Position numbers and translations under genes: made by a program
Part shown: positions 54,138 through 63,984 of the stretch, one piece after another
How positions within the stretch are numbered: position 1 is the first letter of the stretch
How the letters are laid out: each line of letters begins with the position of its first letter
Notes under the pieces: model-generated
The model's database searches: none
Told to the model about the DNA's origin: nothing
Seen by the model: the letters and a program-made list of their open reading frames with translations, nothing else
Assembly: GCF_010550675.1 (NCBI RefSeq)
Contig: NZ_JAAGOA010000019.1
Coordinates: forward strand, 1-64,000
From: Phytoactinopolyspora halotolerans
Lineage (GTDB): Bacteria; Actinomycetota; Actinomycetes; Jiangellales; Jiangellaceae
DNA length: 64,000 nt
Direction of reading: 5' to 3'

Positions 54138-54220
54138 ACCTCGCGTCCCCCACGATGCTCCACTCTCCTCACACGGCTCCGGTCGTGGTTCCCGCTCCCC
54201 GCCGTGGTCGGCGAGTTGTG

Positions 54221-54440
54221 GTGGGGTCGATGTGGGGTGGGGCGGTCAGTGGGGCGAATGGCCTCCTTGAGGCGGACGGGGCGGCCGGCGTGGGTCGATG
54301 TGGGGCGGGGCAGTCGACGCGGCGCGGGGCAGCGGAGGCGGGGCGGGGCAGCGGACGCGGGCGGAACGGTCGGTGTGGGGCGAGGTGGCGGGCGCGCGTC
54401 CGCCCCACCACTGCTCCACTCCTCACCCACTTTGCCCCAC
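54221..54440. other. G-rich tract with repeated GTGGGG hexamers
   Basis: GTGGGG occurs at 54221, 54232, 54237, 54249, 54300 and 54375, and its complement CCCCAC at 54403 and 54435. Clustered GGGG runs (for example 54222-54254) could form G-quadruplexes. The hexamer equals the MraZ box unit, so the tract may be a diffuse MraZ-binding field or just low-complexity DNA. Confidence 0.5.
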
Positions 54441-54513
54441 ACCTCCCTGACCTCGGTGTTTGCCGACGCCGAAAGGTGAAGTGGGGGAGATCGTGGTGCT
54501 GACGGGGTCGTTT

Positions 54514-54549
54514 GTGGTTGCAAGTGGGGGAAAGTGGAGTAGAGTGGCG
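54514..54549. promoter_or_regulatory. MraZ box array
   Basis: Four direct repeats exactly 10 bp apart: GTGGTT (54514), GTGGGG (54524), GTGGAG (54534), GTGGCG (54544), 45 bp before the mraZ start. This matches the known operator design of MraZ (three or more direct GTGG-type repeats), so mraZ and the dcw genes should be autorepressed. Confidence 0.85.
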
Positions 54550-54593
54550 AGCAATGGAGCGAGAGTGGCCTAGCCGACGGGGAGGTGGGGCAC

Positions 54594-55025
54594 ATGTTCT
54601 TGGGCACCCACAACCCGCGCCTGGACGACAAGGGGCGGCTCTTCCTCCCGGCGAAGTTCCGAGAAGACCTGGCGGAGGGCGTAGTGATCACACGAGGGCA
54701 GGAGCGTTGCCTCTACGTGTGGCCGCGCGCCGAGTTCGTGCGGTTCACCGAGCAGCTCCGCGCGGCACCGTTCACCCACAAAGGCACTCGCGACTTCGCG
54801 CGGATGCTCGCCGCCGGCGCCAGCGACGAGGTGCCGGACAAGCAGGGGCGCATCACCATCCCGCCCGGCCTGCGGACGTACGCCGGCCTGGAGAAGGAGT
54901 GCACCGTCGTCGGCGCGATGACCCGCGTCGAGATCTGGTCCACCGAAGCCTGGGACACCTACCAGGCGGAGAAGGAACCCATGTTCGCCGACATCTCCGA
55001 GGAGGTACTGCCCGGCATCTTCTAA
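54594..55025 (+). CDS. mraZ: Transcriptional regulator MraZ
   Basis: 143 residues from ATG 54594, preceded by GGGGAGGTGG; a GTG at 54585 lies inside that site. Two AbrB-like swapped-hairpin domains: [20 protein letters not shown] and [17 protein letters not shown]. MraZ forms ring oligomers that bind direct repeats in its own promoter and represses the dcw operon. The next gene, rsmH, begins 263 bp downstream; no strong terminator is seen between them. Confidence 0.97.
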   Translation: MFLGTHNPRLDDKGRLFLPAKFREDLAEGVVITRGQERCLYVWPRAEFVRFTEQLRAAPFTHKGTRDFARMLAAGASDEVPDKQGRITIPPGLRTYAGLEKECTVVGAMTRVEIWSTEAWDTYQAEKEPMFADISEEVLPGIF

Positions 55026-55288
55026 CCGCCGACCAGCCGCGACCGAGTCCACGGCAATCCAGCCCACGCCGCCCCAGACCACGCTGTCTCGTGCAACGAG
55101 GTCTCCGGCCCGCTCACCACTGGCTGACGCACCTTCCCCGGCGCCAGGCAGTACCGACGAATCGACCAAGCACGAGCGGGCGGGGACCTGGTTGCACGAA
55201 CCAGAAGGGACGCGACCAACAGATCGGCAGATGTCGGCGCAGCGACTCAACGGCGCGGCCGAAACGACAGGCGAGAACGGGGGTTCAG

Positions 55289-56377
55289 ATGTCGGAGCGG
55301 GAAGCGCCGGGCGCGGAGCACGTGCCCGTGATGCTCGACCGGGTGGTCGAGCTCCTGGCGCCTGCTCTGCAGGAACCCGGCAGCATCGCCGTCGACGCGA
55401 CACTCGGCCTGGGTGGGCACAGCGAAGCGTTGCTGCGCCGATGCCCGCAGTCGCACGTCATCGGTCTCGACCGGGACACTCAGGCGATCGAGGCGGCGAC
55501 CCGTCGGCTCGACCCGTTCGGTGAGAGGTTCACCGCCGTCCACGCCGTCTACGACGAACTGGGCGCGGTGCTGGCCGATCGCGGCATCGACCAGGTGCAG
55601 GGCATCCTGTTCGACCTCGGCGTCTCGTCGTTGCAGCTCGACGAGTCCGACCGCGGCTTCTCCTACGCGCAGGACGCCTCACTGGACATGCGGATGGACC
55701 AGCAGTCGAGCGGTCCCACAGCAGCGGACGTGCTCAACACCTACCCGGCCGCGGATCTGACCCGGGTGCTGCGCGACTACGGCGAGGAGCGGTACGCCTC
55801 CCGCATCGCGTCCGCGATCGTCCGCGAGCGTGCCCGCGAACCGTTCAGAACCAGCGGACGCCTGGTCGAGCTGATCCGGGACTCGATCCCGGCCCCCGCA
55901 CGGCGTACCGGAGGCAACCCGGCCAAGCGCACGTTCCAGGCGTTGCGGATCGAGGTGAACGGCGAGTTGGAGGCGCTGCGATCGGCATTGCCGGCCGCGA
56001 TCGACGCGCTGGCGGTGGGCGGTCGCATCGTCTTCCTCGCCTACCACTCTCTTGAAGACCGGATGGTCAAACGCACCCTCGCTGCCGGAGCCGCGAGCAC
56101 CGCGCCGCCGGGACTGCCGGTGGAGCTGCCCGAACACCGGCCGGTGCTGAAGCTGCTGACCAGAGGCGAGGCGCCGACGCCGGACGAGGTGGCGGCCAAC
56201 CCGCGCGCAGGATCGGCACGGCTACGTGCGGCAGAGCGCGCGAGAAGCACGGAACCACGGTCGGCCGACACACGACGGCAGACCGAGTCGCCCCGGACGA
56301 CGGAGAAGACACGGCCGTCCGGTGCATCGCCACCACCGGATGCACCGCGGGACGACAGAACACACGGGGAGGAATGA
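55289..56377 (+). CDS. rsmH: 16S rRNA (cytosine1402-N4)-methyltransferase
   Basis: 362 residues from ATG 55289 (the frame is open upstream to 54512 but that overlaps mraZ). Seen: [20 protein letters not shown] motif [77 protein letters not shown] and [13 protein letters not shown]. The C-terminal 50 residues are a charged, Thr/Arg/Pro-rich extension longer than in standard enzymes. Stop overlaps ftsL start by 4 bp. Confidence 0.97.
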   Translation: MSEREAPGAEHVPVMLDRVVELLAPALQEPGSIAVDATLGLGGHSEALLRRCPQSHVIGLDRDTQAIEAATRRLDPFGERFTAVHAVYDELGAVLADRGIDQVQGILFDLGVSSLQLDESDRGFSYAQDASLDMRMDQQSSGPTAADVLNTYPAADLTRVLRDYGEERYASRIASAIVRERAREPFRTSGRLVELIRDSIPAPARRTGGNPAKRTFQALRIEVNGELEALRSALPAAIDALAVGGRIVFLAYHSLEDRMVKRTLAAGAASTAPPGLPVELPEHRPVLKLLTRGEAPTPDEVAANPRAGSARLRAAERARSTEPRSADTRRQTESPRTTEKTRPSGASPPPDAPRDDRTHGEE

Positions 56378-56757
56378 CCATGAGCGCTGAGCGGGCACTG
56401 ACCACGCCTGAAGCGGCCCGGCCAGGCACGCGCCGGACGCTACGCGTGCTGCCGGGCGTCGCGCGGACACCGCGGGCGCCATTTGTCGTTCTGATCCTGC
56501 TGGTGCTCGGCATCGGCCTGGTGGGGCTCCTGCTGCTGAACACGGCGCTGCAGCAAGGCTCGTTCGAGCTGGCCCGGCTGGAGGCGGAGACCACGGCCCT
56601 GCGGGACCGCGCGGAGATTCTGGCCAGCCAGGTCGCCGAGAAGGAGTCGCCGGCCGGACTCGCCGAGCGCGCCGAGGAACTGGGCATGGTACCGGCCGAA
56701 GATCTGGAGATCCTGGAGATCACCACGCCCCCGCCGGCCAACGGCGGTGACGAGTGA
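56374..56757 (+). CDS. ftsL: Cell division protein FtsL-like
   Basis: 127 residues with one TM segment ([20 protein letters not shown], about 37-56) and a following coiled coil ([40 protein letters not shown]). Topology, size and location between rsmH and ftsI identify it as FtsL, which with FtsB/FtsQ links the division ring to FtsW/FtsI. Sequence similarity in this family is low; position carries most of the assignment. Overlaps both neighbours by 4 bp. Confidence 0.88.
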   Translation: MTMSAERALTTPEAARPGTRRTLRVLPGVARTPRAPFVVLILLVLGIGLVGLLLLNTALQQGSFELARLEAETTALRDRAEILASQVAEKESPAGLAERAEELGMVPAEDLEILEITTPPPANGGDE

Positions 56758-59144
56758 GAGAGCCGGACCCGCGCCGCTCCGGGCGTCGAGGGACCGGTGA
56801 CCCGGGTGGCGGCGGCCGTTCTGGCCGTACCGCCGCGGGACAGCGGAGCGGTGGAAAGAACAACGGGCGCGGTGCCGACGCATCGGGGGGCAGGCGTTCG
56901 GCCGGTCCGGCGGCCGGCCAGGGTCGCAACGGCGGAAACGGCGGGAAGTCCGCGAACGGCGGGAGAGCCGCGAACGGCGGGAAGTCCGCGAACGGCGGGA
57001 GAGCCGCGAACGGCGGGAAGTCCGCGAACCGCGGGAAAACCACGAACGCCGCGAACGCGGGGAAGACCGGACGCGGATCGGCCTCCGGCAGCACAGGCGG
57101 CCGCGGCCGTGGCGGCGTGGCGCGCAACGCCGGCACGTCGGCCACACCGCAGCCGAAGCAACGGCCCGGATCGGATGCCGGCAAGTCGTCGTCGATCAAG
57201 CGCGCGGTCCGCACGACCCGTCCCACCTCCGCACGCACCCGCGCGTCGGCGACGCGCCAGCCGTCTGAGCGTGCGTCCGGCACGCCGGCACGTCCGCGCA
57301 AGCCGGCGAGCGCGCGCCTGACCAAGCCCGCAGCCGCCAGGCCCAAGCAGGCCCGGCCGGAACAGGCCAAGCCGAAAACGGCCAGGCAACGCCACAAGAC
57401 GCCGCGGCTGTTCCGGATGGCCGATTCGCGCAAGCGGCTCAGAGTGCTGCTCGCCGGCCTGTGCGTGCTGATGTCGCTGTTCGCCGGCCGGCTGGTCCAG
57501 CTGCAAGGGCTGGACGCATCCACGTACATGCTGACGGCCAGCCAGATCGGCCGGAAGATGGTGCCGCTGCCGGCGGAACGCGGTGACATCGTCGACCGCA
57601 ACGGTGAGCCGCTGGCGCGAGCCGTCGAGGCCTACAACGTCTTCGTCGATCAGACCCAGGTGACGAACCCGGCCGCGTACGCGCTCCAGCTGGAGACGGT
57701 GCTGGATCAGGACGCGGAAGCGTTGCAGGAACGGCTCACCGGCGAGGATCGGTTCGTCTACGTCGCCAAGGACGTCGGAGGGTCGACCTGGCGCGAGATC
57801 CAGGACATGGGCCTGTCCGGCCTCGACGCCGAGAACGCCGACGCGCGTGCCTACCCGGCGGGCCCGGTGGCGGGGAACGTGGTCGGCTTCCTCAGCTCCG
57901 ACGGGACCCCGTTGGGTGGCCTGGAGCTCTCCCAGGAGAACACGCTGGCCGGGCAGGACGGCCGGATCGCGTACCGGGAGAGTCCCAGCGGCGAGCGCAT
58001 CCCGACCGACGCGATGGCGCGCGAGGAGCCCGTGCCGGGCGAGAGCCTGGAGCTGACGATCGATCGGGACCTGCAGTGGTACGCGGAGGAGGTGCTGGCC
58101 GAGGCGGTGGACAACGCGAACGCCGACGGAGGCACGGCGGTGGTCCTGGAGCTCACCGGCGAGGCGAACGAGATCGCCGCGATCGCCAGCGCCCCATCGC
58201 TGGATCCGAACCACCCGGAGAAGACCGACGGGCCGGACCGCGGGAGCCGAGCCGTGGAGGAGGCCTACGAGCCGGGCTCGGTGTTCAAGCCGCTGACCAT
58301 GGCCGCGATCCTCGAGGAGGGCGTGGCCGACGCGTCCACCACGCTGCCGGTCGCCGACAACATCCGGCGCAGCGGGCACACCATCCGGGACCACTACGGC
58401 CACCCGGAACAGGAGATGACGCTGGCCGGCATCCTCGCCAAGTCCAGCAACGTCGGCACGCTGCAGGTCGCGGAGGAGCTCGACGGCGAGACGTTCCGCG
58501 GGTACCTGGAGCGGTTCGGCATCGGCGAGGCCACCGGGATCGGCCTGCCGTCGGAGACGTCCGGGCGCCTGCCGTCGCTGGATGAATGGTCCCAGCTGAC
58601 CCAGGACAACATCTCGTTCGGTCAAGGGGTCTCGGTGAACACCGTCCAGATGGCCTCGGCATACGCGACCATCGCCAACGGCGGTGTGCGGATCGATCCG
58701 ACGCTCGTCTCGGCGACGGTCTCCGCCGACGGCGAACGGACGCCGACCGATCCGCGCGAACCCGACCGCGTGGTGAGCGAGGAGACGGCGGCCGAGGTGA
58801 CCGCGATGATGGAAGCCGTCATGGGCGAGGGCGGAACCGGTCAGAAGGTCGCGCTGGACGGTTACCGCGTGGCCGGCAAGACCGGAACCGCGCAGCGTGT
58901 GGATCCGGAATGCGGCTGCTATTCGCAGTACAACGCGTCATTCATGGGATTCGCACCGGCGGACGATCCGCAGTACGTTGTCGCGGTGTCGCTGATGAAC
59001 CCGCGCAACGGGAACTCGGGTAGTGGGCTGGCGGGTCCGGCGTTCGCGGATATCCTGCAGTTCGCCTTGGAGCGGGACGGCGTGGCGCCGTCGGAGGAGC
59101 CGGCGCCGGAGCTTCCGCTCTTCGCCGACGGCGTGGAGGAGTGA
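56754..59144 (+). CDS. ftsI: Septal penicillin-binding protein (FtsI/PBP2b class B)
   Basis: 796 residues from GTG 56754. The first 225 residues are cytoplasmic, basic and Gly/Asn/Ser-rich with a hexapeptide repeat (residues 63-98), much longer than usual; then one TM (LLAGLCVLMSLFAGRLVQLQ), the PBP dimerisation domain (PAERGDIVDRNGEPLARAVE) and a transpeptidase domain with SxxK in EPGSVFKPLTMAAI, SxN in AKSSNVGTLQVAE and KTG in RVAGKTGTAQRVD. It cross-links septal peptidoglycan. No C-terminal PASTA domains. Confidence 0.96.
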   Translation: MREPDPRRSGRRGTGDPGGGGRSGRTAAGQRSGGKNNGRGADASGGRRSAGPAAGQGRNGGNGGKSANGGRAANGGKSANGGRAANGGKSANRGKTTNAANAGKTGRGSASGSTGGRGRGGVARNAGTSATPQPKQRPGSDAGKSSSIKRAVRTTRPTSARTRASATRQPSERASGTPARPRKPASARLTKPAAARPKQARPEQAKPKTARQRHKTPRLFRMADSRKRLRVLLAGLCVLMSLFAGRLVQLQGLDASTYMLTASQIGRKMVPLPAERGDIVDRNGEPLARAVEAYNVFVDQTQVTNPAAYALQLETVLDQDAEALQERLTGEDRFVYVAKDVGGSTWREIQDMGLSGLDAENADARAYPAGPVAGNVVGFLSSDGTPLGGLELSQENTLAGQDGRIAYRESPSGERIPTDAMAREEPVPGESLELTIDRDLQWYAEEVLAEAVDNANADGGTAVVLELTGEANEIAAIASAPSLDPNHPEKTDGPDRGSRAVEEAYEPGSVFKPLTMAAILEEGVADASTTLPVADNIRRSGHTIRDHYGHPEQEMTLAGILAKSSNVGTLQVAEELDGETFRGYLERFGIGEATGIGLPSETSGRLPSLDEWSQLTQDNISFGQGVSVNTVQMASAYATIANGGVRIDPTLVSATVSADGERTPTDPREPDRVVSEETAAEVTAMMEAVMGEGGTGQKVALDGYRVAGKTGTAQRVDPECGCYSQYNASFMGFAPADDPQYVVAVSLMNPRNGNSGSGLAGPAFADILQFALERDGVAPSEEPAPELPLFADGVEE
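56940..57047. repeat. 18-nt minisatellite inside ftsI
   Basis: Six 18-nt units (for example GGCGGGAAGTCCGCGAAC) encode alternating GGKSAN and GGRAAN hexapeptides in the cytoplasmic tail. Unit number is likely to vary between strains. Confidence 0.9.
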
Positions 59145-59251
59145 GAGGATCGTGTCTGGCATGGTCGGGGGGCGTTTGTGCGCGCGCGTGACGAGCCGAC
59201 CCGGGGTGGGAATGCGACGGCACGAACCGACGGCGAGTAGATTTTGCTGCC

Positions 59252-61054
59252 GTGCCTGATTGGTCTGGTCCCCGTCCTCAGCAGCTCGCGCCGTTCAGAT
59301 TGGCCGCGCTGCGCGATGTGCTGCCGCTTGGAGCCGTGCCGGAACAGGACGACATCACCGTCACCGGGGTCACCCATGACTCGCGCCAGGTGCGGGAGGG
59401 CGACCTTTACGTCGCGCTGCCTGGCGAGGTGACGCACGGCGCCCGGTTCCTGGACGACGCGGTACGTTCCGGGGCCGCGGCGGTGCTCACCGACGACGCC
59501 GGGGCCGGCCTGGCGGGCATGCGGCGGCAGACGAGCGGCGGCTGGCTCGGCCAGGTGCCGGTGATCGTGGTGGATCATCCGCGGCAGTGGCTGGGCGAGG
59601 TGTCCGCGGAGATCTACGGCCGGCCGTCCAAGGACCTGCTGATGCTGGGTGTGACCGGCACCAACGGGAAGACGACGACCGCCTACCTGCTGGCGGCCGG
59701 TCTGCGCCACGCCGGCATCCGGACCGGGTTGATCGGCACGGTGGAGACCCGGATCGGTGACGAGGTGGTGCGCAGCGTGCGGACCACCCCGGAGGCCACC
59801 GAGGTGCAGGCCCTCCTGGCCGTGATGCGGGAGCGCGGGATGCAGGCCTGCGTGATGGAGGTGTCCAGCCACGCGCTGGCATACGGGCGGGCGGACGCCA
59901 TCCGGTTCGACGTCGCCGGGTTCACCAACCTCTCGCAGGACCATCTGGACTTCCACGCCGACCTGGAGGACTACTTCGCCACCAAGGCGCGGCTGTTCAC
60001 GCCGCGGTACGCCAGACGGTCGGTGATCTGCGTCAACGACGAGTGGGGCCGACGCCTCGCCGCCCGTGTGGAGATCCCGCACGTGACCGTCGCAACGGTG
60101 ACCGGCGCAGGCCCGGCCGATTGGGCGGCGGCGGCCGAGACCGAACAGTCCGCGGACGTGACCGGGACGAACCACTATGCACGCGCGGACGGCGCGCTCG
60201 CGGTGGGGGGCGATGACGCCGACGTCCCTGGCGACGACGGTGGCGTCACCCCGGTCGATGCGGGTAATACTCCAGGCAAGCCCGACGATGGACCGGGCGC
60301 GGCGCTGCGCCCGGAGACCGTCCTGGTCGCGGCGGATGGCCGGCGGATCCCGCTGCAGGTGCCGTTGCCGGGCGAATTCAACGTGGCGAACGCGGCGTTG
60401 GCGGTGACGATGCTCGCGGAGGCGGAGATCGATCCGCATATCGCGGCCGGCGGCGTGGCCCAGTGTTCTCAGGTGCCCGGCCGGATGGAACGCGTCTGGC
60501 CGCAGGCGGATTCGACGGACGCCCCCGCAGCCGCTGACGCCCCTACAGCCGCGGACGCCCCCACAGCCGCGGACGCCCCCATAGCTCTGGTCGATTACGC
60601 ACATACGCCGGATGCCATCCAGAATGTCCTGCGGGCGTTGCGGCGCGACCGGCCGGCCTCGGGGCGGCTGATCGCCGTGATCGGTGCGGGCGGAGACCGT
60701 GATCGGGACAAGCGTCCGCTGATGGGCGCGGCGGCGGCCGCGGAGGCGGACGTGGTGGTGATCACGGACGACAACCCACGGTCGGAGGATCCGGCCGCGA
60801 TCCGGGCCGCGGTGCTGGCAGGGACACAGAGCGTGCGCGACCAGGAACGTGCCGAGGTGATAGAGGTCGCTGGGCGGCGTGCGGCGATCACAGCGGCGCT
60901 GGAACAGGCGCGGGGAGGGACCGACACGGTGATCGTGCTCGGTAAGGGACACGAGCAAGGGCAGGAGATCGCAGGCACGGTGGAGCCATTCGACGATCGT
61001 GAGGTGCTCCGCGAGGAGCTGGACAACTGGGTGGAGGCGCGACGCGATGCCTAG
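59252..61054 (+). CDS. murE: UDP-MurNAc-tripeptide synthetase MurE (meso-DAP adding)
   Basis: 600 residues. Adds meso-diaminopimelate to UDP-MurNAc-L-Ala-D-Glu with ATP. Seen: VTGVTHDSRQVREGDLYVAL, P-loop MLGVTGTNGKTTTAYLLAAG, TTPEATEVQALLAVM, MEVSSHALAYGR, FTNLSQDHLDFH, and the DAP-selecting DNPRSEDP. About 100 residues longer than standard because of an acidic insertion (about 310-350) and a DAPTAA repeat (about 422-444) before LVDYAHTPDAIQNVLRAL. GTG start; 107 bp after ftsI with nothing recognisable between. Confidence 0.97.
   Translation: MPDWSGPRPQQLAPFRLAALRDVLPLGAVPEQDDITVTGVTHDSRQVREGDLYVALPGEVTHGARFLDDAVRSGAAAVLTDDAGAGLAGMRRQTSGGWLGQVPVIVVDHPRQWLGEVSAEIYGRPSKDLLMLGVTGTNGKTTTAYLLAAGLRHAGIRTGLIGTVETRIGDEVVRSVRTTPEATEVQALLAVMRERGMQACVMEVSSHALAYGRADAIRFDVAGFTNLSQDHLDFHADLEDYFATKARLFTPRYARRSVICVNDEWGRRLAARVEIPHVTVATVTGAGPADWAAAAETEQSADVTGTNHYARADGALAVGGDDADVPGDDGGVTPVDAGNTPGKPDDGPGAALRPETVLVAADGRRIPLQVPLPGEFNVANAALAVTMLAEAEIDPHIAAGGVAQCSQVPGRMERVWPQADSTDAPAAADAPTAADAPTAADAPIALVDYAHTPDAIQNVLRALRRDRPASGRLIAVIGAGGDRDRDKRPLMGAAAAAEADVVVITDDNPRSEDPAAIRAAVLAGTQSVRDQERAEVIEVAGRRAAITAALEQARGGTDTVIVLGKGHEQGQEIAGTVEPFDDREVLREELDNWVEARRDA
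60518..60583. repeat. 18-nt minisatellite inside murE
   Basis: Units at 60518, 60536 and 60554 (GACGCCCCTACAGCCGCG type) plus a partial fourth encode DAPxAA repeats, in a linker between the central and C-terminal domains. Confidence 0.85.
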
Positions 61055-61073
61055 GCGAAGCGGTCGTTGCCCG

Positions 61074-61142
61074 CGCTTTGCAATGCACACACCCACGCAA
61101 CACAGCCACGTGCCGTTGCGTATAGGTGTGCATTGCAAAGCG
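61074..61142. repeat. Long two-part hairpin between murE and murF
   Basis: A perfect 17-bp outer stem (61074-61090 with 61126-61142; core TTTGCAATGCACAC), a symmetric 4/4 internal loop, a 7-bp inner stem ACGCAAC/GTTGCGT and a 13-nt loop with CACGTG. It occupies most of the 174-bp gap in an otherwise tight operon. Confidence 0.9.
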
Positions 61143-61228
61143 GCTGCGGAGGATGTCCGATCAGGCGTGAGCGCGCGCCATGCTGCAGCGAGAGGTCTCA
61201 TGGAGACGCGTAGCGAACTGGAGGCGAT

Positions 61229-62656
61229 GTGATCCGGCTGACGTTGGCTGACGTGACGGCGGCCGTCGGCGGTCGGATCGAACCGGACGCCGCGTCGAGC
61301 GCCGACGCGGCAGCGTCGCAGGACGTGACCGCCTCCGTCGTCGTGGATTCGCGGGAGATCGAACCCGGGGGCCTCTTCGTCGCGCGGGTGGGCGAACATC
61401 AGGACGGACACGATTTCGTCGTCGCCGCCGCGGAAGCCGGGGCGGTCGCGGCGATCGTGGAACGGCCGGTGGACGGCGCGGCCGTGCCACAGATCGTGGT
61501 CGAGGACTCCGAACGTGCCATGGGCCTGCTCGCGCGCGCCGTCCTGGACCGGCTGCCGTCGCTGACCGTCGTCGGTGTGACCGGTTCGTCCGGCAAGACG
61601 ACGACGAAAGACCTGCTCTCCCAGGTGCTGGCGCCGCTGGGCCCGGTGGTGGCGCCGCCCGGCTCCTACAACACCGAGGTCGGCGTGCCGCTGACCGCGC
61701 TGCGCGTGACCGAGGCTACCCGGACGCTCGTCGCCGAGATGGGGGCTCGCGGCGTCGGACACATCGAGTACCTGTGCGGCATCACCCCTCCGCAGATCGG
61801 CGTCGTGCTCAACGTCGGCTCCGCCCACGTCGGCGAGTTCGGCGGGCGGGACGCCATCGCACGCGCCAAGAGCGAGCTGGTGCGGGCGCTGGGTCCGGAC
61901 GGCACCGCCGTGCTGAACGGCGACGATCCGATGGTGCGGCGGATGGCCGAGCAGACCGAGGCCGAGGTGCTGATGGTCGGGGAGTCGGTGCACGCGGACG
62001 TCCGCGCCGAGGATCTCCGCCTGGACGAGCGCGGATGCGCGTCGTTCACGCTGGTGACGCCGGCCGGGACGGCCCCGGTGCGGCTCGCCTTCGTCGGCGA
62101 GCATCAGGTGTCCAACGCGCTGTCCGTCGCCGGGGTCGCGCACACCCTGGGGATGTCGCCCGAGCAGATCGGCGCACAGCTCACCGAGGCGCGGCCGCTG
62201 TCGCGGTGGCGGATGGAGGTGACCGAGCGGCCGGACGGCGTCACCGTCGTCAACGACGCGTACAACGCCAATCCCGAATCGGTCCGGGCCGCGCTGAAGA
62301 CGCTGGTCTCGATGGCCGGCGGCCGGCGGACCTGGGCCGTGCTCGGCGAGATGCTGGAACTGGGAGACGCCTCGGCCGCCGAACACGACGCTATCGGGCG
62401 GCTCGCGGTGCGGCTGAACATCAACCGGCTCGTCGTCGTCGGCGAGGGCGCCCGTCCGATGTACCAGGGCGCCAGCCTGGAGGGCTCCTGGGCCGGGGAG
62501 ACGGTCTGGGTTCCGGACCGGGCCGCTGCCGAGGAGCTTCTCGCCAAGGAGCTCGGCACGGACGACGTCGTGCTGGTGAAATCGTCCCGCGACGCCGGGC
62601 TGCGGTACCTGGGGGACAGTCTGGTCGCCGCTGATGCGGGGGAGGACACCGAGTGA
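61229..62656 (+). CDS. murF: UDP-MurNAc-tripeptide D-alanyl-D-alanine ligase
   Basis: 475 residues from GTG 61229 (GGAGG upstream). Adds D-Ala-D-Ala to UDP-MurNAc-tripeptide. Seen: [21 protein letters not shown]-loop [72 protein letters not shown] and [13 protein letters not shown]. Its stop overlaps the mraY start by 4 bp. Confidence 0.97.
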   Translation: MIRLTLADVTAAVGGRIEPDAASSADAAASQDVTASVVVDSREIEPGGLFVARVGEHQDGHDFVVAAAEAGAVAAIVERPVDGAAVPQIVVEDSERAMGLLARAVLDRLPSLTVVGVTGSSGKTTTKDLLSQVLAPLGPVVAPPGSYNTEVGVPLTALRVTEATRTLVAEMGARGVGHIEYLCGITPPQIGVVLNVGSAHVGEFGGRDAIARAKSELVRALGPDGTAVLNGDDPMVRRMAEQTEAEVLMVGESVHADVRAEDLRLDERGCASFTLVTPAGTAPVRLAFVGEHQVSNALSVAGVAHTLGMSPEQIGAQLTEARPLSRWRMEVTERPDGVTVVNDAYNANPESVRAALKTLVSMAGGRRTWAVLGEMLELGDASAAEHDAIGRLAVRLNINRLVVVGEGARPMYQGASLEGSWAGETVWVPDRAAAEELLAKELGTDDVVLVKSSRDAGLRYLGDSLVAADAGEDTE

Positions 62657-63714
62657 TCTCGATCCTCACGGCCGGCTTCGCCGCCGTGGTCGTCTCGATC
62701 CTGGGCACGCCGCTCGCCATCCGCATCCTGGCCAAACGCGGCTACGGGCAGCTGATCCGCGACGACGGCCCGACGACGCACCACACCAAGCGAGGCACGC
62801 CCACGATGGGCGGTGCGGTGATCATCATCGCCGTGCTGATCGGGTACATCCTCGCGCATCTGGTGCGGCCGACGGCGCCGAGCGCGTCCGGGCTGCTGGT
62901 GCTGTTCCTGCTGGTGGGGCTCGGCCTGGTCGGCTTCCTCGACGACTACATCAAGATCTCCAAGCAGCGCAGCCTGGGGTTGCGCAGCGGCGCGAAGATG
63001 ACCGGGCAGGTCTCCGTCGCCGTCGCGTTCGGCATCATGGCGATCAATTTCGAGAACGACCAGGGGTACACCCCGGCGTCCACGGCCATCTCGTTCCTGC
63101 GGGACAGTTCGTGGGAGCTGCCGGCGGCGGCGTTCGTCATCTGGGCGTTGCTGATGGTCTCCGGCTCGTCGAACGCGGTGAACCTGACCGACGGGCTGGA
63201 CGGGCTGGCGACCGGCGCGTCGGTGATGGTGTTCGGCGCGTACACGCTGATCAGCGTCTGGCAGTTCAACCAGAGCTGTGCGGTGACGCCCGGGCCGGGC
63301 TGCTATGAGATCCGTGACCCGCACGACCTAGCGGTGATCTCGGCGGCACTGATGGGCGCGTGTTTCGGGTTCCTGTGGTGGAACGCGTCGCCGGCCAAGA
63401 TCTTCATGGGCGACACCGGCTCGCTGGCGCTCGGCGGGGCGCTGGCCGGGCTGGCCATCACCAGCCGCACCGAGCTGCTGCTGGTGGTGCTCGGCGGGTT
63501 GTTCGCCGTCATCACGCTGTCGGTGATCCTGCAGGTGGGCTGGTTCAAGCTCTCCGGCGGCAAACGGCTGTTCCGGATGGCGCCGCTACAGCATCATTTC
63601 GAGCTCAAGGGCTGGGCCGAGGTGACGATCGTGATCCGGTTCTGGATCGTGGCCGGGATGTTCGTCATGGCGGGAGTGGGGCTGTTCTACGCGGAGTGGG
63701 TCGCCACCGTATGA
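62653..63714 (+). CDS. mraY: Phospho-N-acetylmuramoyl-pentapeptide transferase
   Basis: 353 residues, about ten TM segments. Transfers phospho-MurNAc-pentapeptide from UDP to undecaprenyl phosphate, giving lipid I. Seen: [78 protein letters not shown] and the C-terminal [23 protein letters not shown] start with 4-bp overlap with murF. Confidence 0.98.
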   Translation: MISILTAGFAAVVVSILGTPLAIRILAKRGYGQLIRDDGPTTHHTKRGTPTMGGAVIIIAVLIGYILAHLVRPTAPSASGLLVLFLLVGLGLVGFLDDYIKISKQRSLGLRSGAKMTGQVSVAVAFGIMAINFENDQGYTPASTAISFLRDSSWELPAAAFVIWALLMVSGSSNAVNLTDGLDGLATGASVMVFGAYTLISVWQFNQSCAVTPGPGCYEIRDPHDLAVISAALMGACFGFLWWNASPAKIFMGDTGSLALGGALAGLAITSRTELLLVVLGGLFAVITLSVILQVGWFKLSGGKRLFRMAPLQHHFELKGWAEVTIVIRFWIVAGMFVMAGVGLFYAEWVATV

Positions 63715-63766
63715 GGGGGTCGGCGCGGGGATGATGAAGGTGGAAGGCGTCCTGAGGCTGGTGGGG

Positions 63767-63914
63767 ACCAGCCGAGCGAGGGAGGGAGATCTCCCTCCTT
63801 GCCCAGCGCTCGGCTCGCACCGAGAGTCGCCGTCGATCTCGTACGTCGCGTACGCGAGCCTCGCGATGCCCACCACACCATGGATGGAGATCTCCCTCCC
63901 TCGCTCGGCTGGTC
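63767..63914. repeat. 29-bp perfect inverted repeat between mraY and the presumed murD
   Basis: Arms 63767-63795 and 63886-63914 are perfect reverse complements (left arm starts GACCAGCCGAGCGAGG) around a 90-bp centre. The inner ends contain the palindrome GGAGATCTCC. It fills the roughly 270-bp gap in an operon that is normally tightly packed, and looks like a small insertion (MITE-like) or large RNA hairpin. Confidence 0.9.
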
Positions 63915-63984
63915 TCGGCTTGAGTACGGAGGCCTTCCGCCCCATGGTTGGTCGCGTCGACTCCGTGGAAAGGGGGCGACCGAC

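Larger units (their letters stand above)
53475..54593. other. 1.1-kb non-coding control region between moxR and mraZ
   Basis: No coding gene seen. Holds palindrome copies E (53921) and F (54098), a 28-bp direct repeat pair (54017-54086), a G-rich tract with many GTGGGG hexamers (54221-54440) and the MraZ box array (54514-54549). It is unusually long and repeat-dense. Confidence 0.7.

Noticed and set aside
58919-62386. Minus-strand open frame of 1155 codons opposite ftsI-murE-murF
   Set aside because: Runs exactly antisense to three certain genes; His/Arg/Gly-rich composition typical of high-GC shadow frames; no motif or ribosome binding site.
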